A DNA stretch of 64,000 bases from Hyphodiscus hymeniophilus (taxonomy: Eukaryota > Ascomycota > Leotiomycetes > Helotiales > Hyphodiscaceae): assembly GCA_016508695.1 (NCBI GenBank), contig VNKQ01000011.1, positions 186,001 through 250,000 on the forward strand, in the 5' to 3' direction. Position 1 is the first letter of the stretch. Every line of letters starts with the position of its first letter. This document shows positions 57,917 through 64,000 of this stretch, piece by piece. The position numbers and the translations under genes are program-made. The notes beneath the pieces are model-generated. The model worked only from the letters and a program-made list of their open reading frames with translations. It did no database searches and was not told the DNA's origin.

Positions 57917-59188
57917 ATGGCTTCTCAACACGACCTTCTCGGTCGTAACAACCGCGACAATATATTGCAGAGCAGACAAAGTACTCGAAATTCAGAAGTC
58001 ATGGCACGCTCTGCTGGAGTTCCTCAAAGACTACGGAACGATGGTAAGACTTCGACTGAGCGCATGTGAGATGGTAGCTAACCTTATCAAGAATCATGGG
58101 TCGAGATATCCTCTCAGCCATCGTCCTCCTCCCTCTCCTCTATCGGCGACGAAATCGTAGTAACCGGTCTACGAGTCCAGCACGACCCCAATACCCGACG
58201 AATTCGACGAAGATTTCCACCAAATGTACCATCACATGCCAACCTTGAAAACAAGCCGACAGGCACAAGTAGTCAAGAAGAATACGAAGAGAGTGAGAGC
58301 GAGGAGGACCACGTAATGAGCAGCTCGAACGAGAATGTCGACCCCGCCGCTCGACTACCAACAGTATCTCTACCAGCCTACGACTCAAGCTCGGGCTCAG
58401 ACGACGATGATGAGAATGCTACAGCATTAGGAAGACGTACAGAACCATCCTTCACACCACAGCCCAACGCATTCTCACACCCCCCCTCCTCCCAAAGACC
58501 CATGGTTCCCGACTCTTATTTCCCCCGCGCCTCAGGACCTCATCCAGCCATGCCCACGCGCCCCTCTTACAACAACCGCTCCCGAGCCCAGCCATCATAC
58601 AACCAAGCCGACCATGACGCCGCCCTCCGCGCCTCTTTAACAACACTGCTCTCCATCGGCGCAGCAGCCGCACGAGGCCTCCCAAAACGAGACCAAGGAA
58701 ATCACCCACCCACCAGCAATGAACCAATGAATCTACGCTTCATCCCCGAATCCGAACTACTGGGCACAAACGCCCCAAACTCTTCAAGACCTTTAAGCCC
58801 AAGTACGCGCGCACGTAGCAGTCCTAGTATCTCCAGCCAAGAAGCAATCGAGAAGGGCAAGCGGAAAGCCAACACCACTAAACCCACCGGTGAGAAAGCC
58901 AGGGTGGCGAAGAAGAAGAAAGTAGCGCTTGTCGACGAGGCCTTGATCTCGCCCACGCTGTTGACGTGGGTTGTGAGCGCTGGCGTCGTGGTCCTTGTCT
59001 CGGTGGTGGGCTTTGGAGCGGGGTATGTTATTGGACGGGAGGTTGGGAGACAGGAGGCATTGGCGGGGCTTAACAGCTCGTCTGTGCTTAGCGACGGGGG
59101 ATCTTGTGGGAGGGAGGTTGCCAGGAGTTCGGGATCTTTGAGGAAGTTTCGGTGGGGAAGTGGGCTCGCAAAGAGTATCGTTGCTTGA
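57917..59188 (+). CDS. Conserved fungal single-pass membrane protein
   Basis: Exons 57917-58043 and 58092-59188, giving 407 residues; the 48-nt intron has GTAAGA/ATCAAG borders, phase 1. The N-terminus HDLLGRNNRDNILQSRQSTR and ARSAGVPQRLRNDG is followed by a disordered Ser/Asp/Pro-rich region. A conserved-looking block RLPTVSLPAYDSSSGSDDDD occurs near 144. A basic KARVAKKKKV segment precedes one membrane helix at about 341-365 (WVVSAGVVVLVSVVGFGAGY), then GREVGRQEAL and a short tail. Such tail-anchored layouts occur in ER or peroxisome-linked proteins, but no function is established. Protein naming is left open. Confidence 0.7.
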
Positions 59189-59680
59189 GCTTTGCTTATC
59201 CTCGCACTTAGACAACGAAACTCTCAATTGGATTCAGGTCATAATGATATAGTACGTGGAGATAACATCGGGAATTTCTCGAGGATGAGTCGAGCAAAAT
59301 GCATGGGGGATCGGTCTACGGTTGGAAGCATTGGTTCATGATAAAGACGAAATGAAATTTACGGATGATCAAGTTGGCGATCTGGGTTTGGAGATTGGTT
59401 TGATCTGGATTTGCAAAGGCATATTGCGGGCGTTGTTTATAGGTAGAGGCTGGGCATGGCTTCTCTCCGTAGCATAATTCAAAGAACTCTTGAAGAATAA
59501 CTCGAAACGGTAGTCAAACTGCACTTGTGCGCCCCCGTTCTCACAATACGCTGATTTCGATCCTCGATCGAGAACCTAGCTAAGTCTTGGGTTGCAACTT
59601 CCGAATGTGTGAAAGGCTTTAAGGAAATGGGTCTTCCATGAAGCGGCTCTCGAATTACAAGAAGTAAATACATCAACGTT
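59189..59680. other. Convergent intergenic region
   Basis: 3' flanks of the membrane protein (plus) and the NTF2-like protein (minus). No gene seen. Confidence 0.5.
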
Positions 59681-60541
59681 CTAGAGAGCCCCATGATTGT
59701 TCCCAATGCCCGTAATCAGCCACTTCCCTTCAAGCTTCGCCAGCGTAACCATAACACTACCCAATCTCACATCATCACCAACCACAAACCGACACGGACT
59801 CCATATCATGGCTAAATCATGATCAATCCTTATCCTCACATCCAACAACTCCTCCTTCACAACCTTCCCATCAAGTACCTCATGGCAGATCGCCACGAAC
59901 TCATCAACCGTAGCAAAAACCACCTCTTTCCCACGATGAAAAGTATACCTTAACCCAGGAAGCAGCAGCTCTTGAATACGCTCATATTCATGACCACACA
60001 TCCTCTCGACGACCTCTCGATACAATCCCAGAACAGACTTCTCTTCCCCCGGATCCTGCGTCTCCGGTCCTTCATACCGCTTCGGGATCTTGCCTTGCTC
60101 TTTAACCAGTCTACAATTATCATAAACCCCGCTCATCTTCCACATCCCATCGACTTCAGCGAGGAAGACGATGTTCGTCCCCACGTGACTCCTCTTCGTC
60201 TCTCCATCATCAGACGTACGAAAAACATCATACGGCGTCCACGCAATAGCTATCTGGCCATCTACCCAGACTTCTACATCGTAGATGGGCTCAGCGAATT
60301 TCTGGCCGGTTAGAACACTTGCGAGACGGGCGATGAGCTCTGTCATGCTGTGTTGGTAGAAACCGCTGGGGATGGGCCGGAGATTCAGAACTCGTCCTGA
60401 GGGAAGGACATGTTTGTGGAGGGTTGTGACGGAGCTGGCGCGGAGATCTTCGAGGAAGGAGACGAATGGCTTGACTGCTGCGGCTTCTTCTGATGAGGGC
60501 TGGGGGGTTTTGAACTTGATGGGGATATATGGTGATTCCAT
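59681..60541 (-). CDS. Tandem NTF2/SnoaL-like domain protein
   Basis: A single exon of 286 residues from the ATG at 60541. Two copies of a cone-shaped NTF2-like fold can be read. Copy 1, at about 26-145, ends with the beta strands DVEVWVDGQIAIAWTPYDVF, TNIVFLAEVDGMWKMSGVYD. Copy 2, at about 170-284, ends with DVRIRIDHDLAMIWSPCRFV and VMVTLAKLEGKWLITGIGNN. The two share the pattern D-V-x-I/V-x-hD-x-x-h-A-h-I/A-W-T/S-P and a final GxW(K/L)I-x-G-I/V. A single NTF2-like domain is usual for such small fungal proteins, so this is probably an internal duplication. No catalytic His-Asp pair typical of SnoaL cyclases is certain. A ligand-binding role is possible; none is established. Confidence 0.6.
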   Translation of the reverse strand: MESPYIPIKFKTPQPSSEEAAAVKPFVSFLEDLRASSVTTLHKHVLPSGRVLNLRPIPSGFYQHSMTELIARLASVLTGQKFAEPIYDVEVWVDGQIAIAWTPYDVFRTSDDGETKRSHVGTNIVFLAEVDGMWKMSGVYDNCRLVKEQGKIPKRYEGPETQDPGEEKSVLGLYREVVERMCGHEYERIQELLLPGLRYTFHRGKEVVFATVDEFVAICHEVLDGKVVKEELLDVRIRIDHDLAMIWSPCRFVVGDDVRLGSVMVTLAKLEGKWLITGIGNNHGAL

Positions 60542-61365
60542 GACTGCGCTACAGCCATGTGATGAGAATCTGGTGAAATTTATAGTTCATCTGCATAAGC
60601 TCGCTAAGATTTTAGACTGGTTCACCGCTCTAGCACGGAAAGTAAGCTGTATTTGAAATCATTGTGACTTGAATGCCCCATAACGCAGAATTATCGATCT
60701 AGCTGATTGATGATGGGCTCTTGATTGATTTGGGTTGAGAAATCTTGCTATTCCAGCCACTTCATGCGAAATAGAATGTTACAAGGCAGCGGTTTCATAT
60801 TGTGAGGCCAACATTCTCAGGAGGACTTCACTTAGGTGACTAGAGATTGCACCACTTTGAATAGGCCATTGAGACGAATGTGATGTGAAATTTTCAATTG
60901 GTAGCTAAGCAGAAACGCGGGGGAGGATTTCCAGGCGCAAACATACTCACCATTGATACAAGTATGAGATTACTAGTCCCATTCGAAATACAAGTCAGGA
61001 AACCCGAATCAAACTTTTCAATGCCCTCAGGTAGCCCACATGAAGCTCGATCCACTCCAAGATATCTGTTGTCCAGATATAAGAAGCTTCATTTCGACTT
61101 CGTATTATGTCGCCCACAGTCGGTCATGTCCAAACGCCCTTAAATGCAAAGGTATCGTAGCCAACATCAAAAAGTATCAGGGTCAAGCCACAAGCCAACA
61201 AGCCCACTGGTGTCAATGCCCACAAAGTAGAGTCTCAAAGCCCACACTCCCAAAAGAGTCAAGTCAAAGCGGACGCCCACAGAGCCAACAACCCACAAGT
61301 CAACACTTAGATCTTAAAAAGATCTTGTGCGGCAGTGTCAACTGGCATGCTTGCGCCATGCCTTC
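60542..61365. other. Intergenic region
   Basis: 5' flank of the NTF2-like gene and 3' flank of the Nsr1-like gene. A region of repeated CCCACA/AGTCAA words lies at about 61180-61310. No gene supported. Confidence 0.5.
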
Positions 61366-63040
61366 TTAAAAGGTCTGCTTCTTGCCTTGGAAGTCTCCAA
61401 AGCCTCCGCGGTTTGTGCTGGTACTCAATTAGTTTGTGATTTCTCGATTGTAGGGACTTGAAGCCTACCTTCCGCCGCGGCCACCACGACCTCCACGATC
61501 GCCTCCACGTCCCCGTCCACCACCGAAGCCACGTCCACCACCTCGTCCTCCACGATCAAAGCCGCCACGTCCACCGCGACCACCGCCACGTCCACCACCA
61601 CGACCACCACCCTCAGATCGTTCAGGACGGGGAGTAGCAAAGTCAAGGCGAACAGGTCGTCCGTCAATCTCAGCGCCAATCATAGCAGTGTGAGCAGCTT
61701 GGCACTCCTCGATGGAACCGAAAGTGACATATCCGAAGCCCTTGGGGTTGCCAGTTTCCCTAAATAATGTTGGTATGTATTCCATGAAAAGGAGCCATTG
61801 ATACTTACTGGTCAGTTGGAAGTCTGACATTGACGACAGTTCCATGGGCACCGAAAGCCTCGCCAATCATGTTCTCATCAGCACCGAAGGAAAGGTTACC
61901 AAGGAAGAGGGTGTCAGAGGGAGGGTTTGTAGCATCGCCGTATTGTTGAGCACGATTGTTGGCACGTTCCTTAGGAGCATTGTTGTCACGAGGGGTGGAG
62001 AAGTCAACGTTAGCCTCACGACCATCAATCAAAGATCCCTTCTTGGCCTTGAGAGCAGCAGCGGCGTTGGCAGCCTTGTTGAAGTCAACGTAACCGAAAC
62101 CCTTGGAGCGACCAGTGGCCTTGTCGGAGATGACGCGAGCACCAGAGATCTCTCCAAATTCCTCGAACTCACGGTACAACCACTCGTCATCGATGTTCCA
62201 GCTCAAATTGCCGACGAACAAGTTGGTAGGTCCATCCTCAGCGACAGCCTCGACCTTAGATTTCTTTGTGGGGGCGGCAGTCTCGTCCTCAGCCTTGCGC
62301 TTCTTGGATGGTGCCTCTTCCTCATCTTCGCTAGAGTCAGAGTCGTCAGAGTCATCTGCAGCTTCCTCATCATCATCACTGTCGTCAGAGGCAGAGCTAT
62401 CATCCTTGTCCTCATCATCGGAATCCTAACGAGAGTGTCAGCGATAAGCAGGATTACGAGCAGATAAATAACTTACAGCCTTGACTACCTTGGAAGCCTT
62501 AGCAGTACCATTAACCTTTGCAGGAGCGGCAGCAACCTTAGCCTTCACTGCAGGTGTTTCCTCCTCGGATTCCTCATCAGAGTCCTCCTCATCAGCTTCA
62601 GAAGAGTCGGAGCTATCACTGTCGTCCTTAGCGGCGGCAGGAACTACAACCTTCTCGTCACCAGAGTCAGCATCGGAAGAGTCATCACTACTCGAATCAC
62701 TCTCGTCGCTGTCTGATTCCTCGGAGGAGGAGTCGCTAGCTACCTTTCCGTTGGTCTTTCCATTGACTTTGGCAACTGGCTTGGGGGCCTCGACCTCGGA
62801 CTCGGAATCGCTCTCTTCGGAGGAATCTTCGGAGGACGATGGGGGAGGTGCAGCTTTCTTGGCTGGCTTCTCGGTCTTCTTGGAGCTACCGTTGACTTTG
62901 GTGGCAGCCTCCTTGGCGATTTGCTTGGATTTCGCGACTGGAGTCTGGGATGGTTTAGTAACGGCAGCGCTCTTGACTTTTGAAAGTGAGGATTTGACCT
63001 CCGACTTCTTTGAAGCCTTGGGTTGCTTTGTCTTTGACAT
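61366..63040 (-). CDS. nsr1: Nucleolin-type RNA-binding protein, Nsr1/Gar2 homolog
   Basis: Four exons on minus: 62477-63040, 61809-62425, 61469-61759 and 61366-61417, giving 507 residues. Nsr1/Gar2 works in the nucleolus in pre-rRNA processing and small-subunit assembly. The N-terminal half alternates Lys/Ala-rich segments with acidic Ser clusters (SDSSSEESDSDESDSSSDDS), likely casein kinase II targets. Two RRMs follow. RRM1 has RNP2 LFVGNLSW and RNP1 KGFGYVDF; RRM2 has LFLGNLSF and KGFGYVTF. The RGG box covers about the last 60 residues and ends STNRGGFGDFQGKKQTF. That ending needs the small last exon at 61366-61417, joined by GTAGG/CCAG borders. It is divergent from the complex I gene, with 350 bp between start codons. 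Confidence 0.93.
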
Positions 63041-63390
63041 TTTGGTGTTTGAGATTTATGAATGAAGGTAGGTAGGTGTGGAAGAGAATTGGAAGCTCTC
63101 AAGATGAAATGGTAGGTTTTGTAGAAGAAGGTGGTTGGGAAAGATGGAAATTTTCTTGGAAGCTTCTTATCGGTCGATTTTTTTTTCTTGACCGCCACTA
63201 CTGCGCTAGTCTAGCTTCATCAGCGGAACGGAACAAATTGAGGCCGACTAGCCACTCCAGACAAACGTGACTTTGTTTAGAGTTCATCGATTGACCTCCG
63301 GTGTTGAAGACCTTCACCAACCTCGACACCGGCGCCCAATTGATCTTTACTCCACTCCTCTCTGTCGAATCTCAAGAGCCAAGTGTCAAC
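63041..63390. promoter_or_regulatory. Bidirectional promoter region
   Basis: 350 bp between the start codons of the Nsr1-like gene (minus) and the complex I subunit (plus). It must hold both promoters. A T10 run lies at 63178-63187. No TATA box is evident. Confidence 0.6.
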
Positions 63391-63809
63391 ATGGCCCCCA
63401 CCCCCGAGTCCGACTCGTTTCTTGCGAAGAAACCCAAAGTCCTTCCTACCTTTGATGGTGTCGACTACGACGATACACCACGACTCAAGGCAGCTCAAGA
63501 CGCAGTCGTCCGAGAACAATGGGTCAAAAGTATGATGGCGAGATTGGTTAGAGATGAACTTGGGAAATGCTATTATCGGGAGGGTGTCAATCATCTGGAG
63601 AAGTGCGGAGCATTAAGAGGTCAGTTTGCTTGGGTTGGGGGAGACTGTGCATTGGAGGGACACGAGCAAAACCAGTTCTCATATTTTTTGGTATAATTAA
63701 TTGCATTTGGCTGACTACGATTGGTACAGAACGGTATTTTGAGCTTTTGAAAGAATCGAAGATTAGGGGCCACCTATTCGAGCAGCAAAACTATATCCCG
63801 AAGGAATAG
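63391..63809 (+). CDS. Complex I 12-kDa subunit (NDUFB10-like)
   Basis: Exons 63391-63619 and 63730-63809, giving 102 residues; the 110-nt intron has GTCAGT/GTACAG borders in phase 1. An accessory subunit of mitochondrial NADH:ubiquinone oxidoreductase in the membrane arm, ortholog of the human PDSW protein. Family blocks are FLAKKPKVLPTFDGVDYDD, AVVREQWVKSMMARLVRDEL, GKCYYREGVNHLEKCGALRE and RYFELLKESKIRGHLFEQQN. Cysteine-containing helices occur as CYYREGVNHLEKC, consistent with the intermembrane-space cysteine motif of this family. The protein ends NYIPKE, a little shorter than I would expect. The gene is complete within the window. Confidence 0.85.
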
Positions 63810-64000
63810 AGAATCTGGACATACAACAGGGCTCGGCCGGAGGAGTCGAACTCAGATGTAGAAGCTCTCTTGCAAGAGGCGAGAGACTTGATTGGGAATA
63901 CGCTGCACTGCACCAATGAGGGAATCTGTGTAGGGTATGGTCTCTAGTCGCTGAACCGCAGTTCATCGAAGCTTGCAGAACCTTGATCATTTGTAAAACT
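63810..64000. other. Right edge, no gene
   Basis: 3' flank of the complex I subunit gene. No coding signal recognised. Confidence 0.5.

Noticed and set aside
62103..63065. Long Ser/Glu/Leu-rich plus-strand frames
   Set aside because: Antisense of the Nsr1-like acidic and RRM exons.

Overview
The window is nuclear DNA of a filamentous ascomycete (Pezizomycotina). Coding exons are split by short spliceosomal introns of about 46-110 nt. Two HET-domain genes are present, and one transposon carries the C-to-T/G-to-A decay typical of repeat-induced point mutation (RIP). The gene set would suit a leotiomycete-like fungus, but the sequence alone does not fix the class.

Layout. 0-7 kb: an MMS19/Met18 iron-sulfur targeting gene and the cytosolic dehydrogenase MTD1, both on minus. 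7.7-10.6 kb: a Cys-rich single-pass surface protein and a small heat-shock protein with a canonical heat-shock element upstream. 11.7-22.3 kb: an accessory block with two HET-domain genes, a KANL3/Tex30-like hydrolase, a tRNA-like gene and an orphan membrane protein. 23-30 kb: an unrecognised two-exon gene, a 2EXR protein and a T5orf172 (GIY-YIG superfamily) protein. 30.4-37.5 kb: a decayed prenylcysteine-lyase-like gene split by a complete but RIP-destroyed Ty1/copia element (31358-37379, 173-bp LTRs, 5-bp target duplication AGAAC).

38-46 kb returns to conserved genes: eIF3d, a six-exon bZIP regulator, and a PlsC-type acyltransferase. 46-57 kb is looser: a small membrane protein candidate, a 5'-truncated DUF4188-like fragment, an NmrA-like reductase, a macro-domain protein with an acidic repeat and a Cys/His tail, a second 2EXR gene and a five-exon sugar transporter. 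58-64 kb: a conserved single-pass membrane protein, a tandem NTF2-like protein, a nucleolin-type Nsr1/Gar2 protein, and a complex I 12-kDa (NDUFB10-like) subunit divergent from Nsr1.

The genes do not form one pathway. Housekeeping genes alternate with accessory genes. The observations I rate highest are the LTR pair, whose 28 differences are all transitions and switch polarity once, and the macro-domain protein, which has two substituted active-site positions and an unusual tail. Exon boundaries were derived by hand from splice signals and reading-frame continuity and checked by length arithmetic. No database search was possible.
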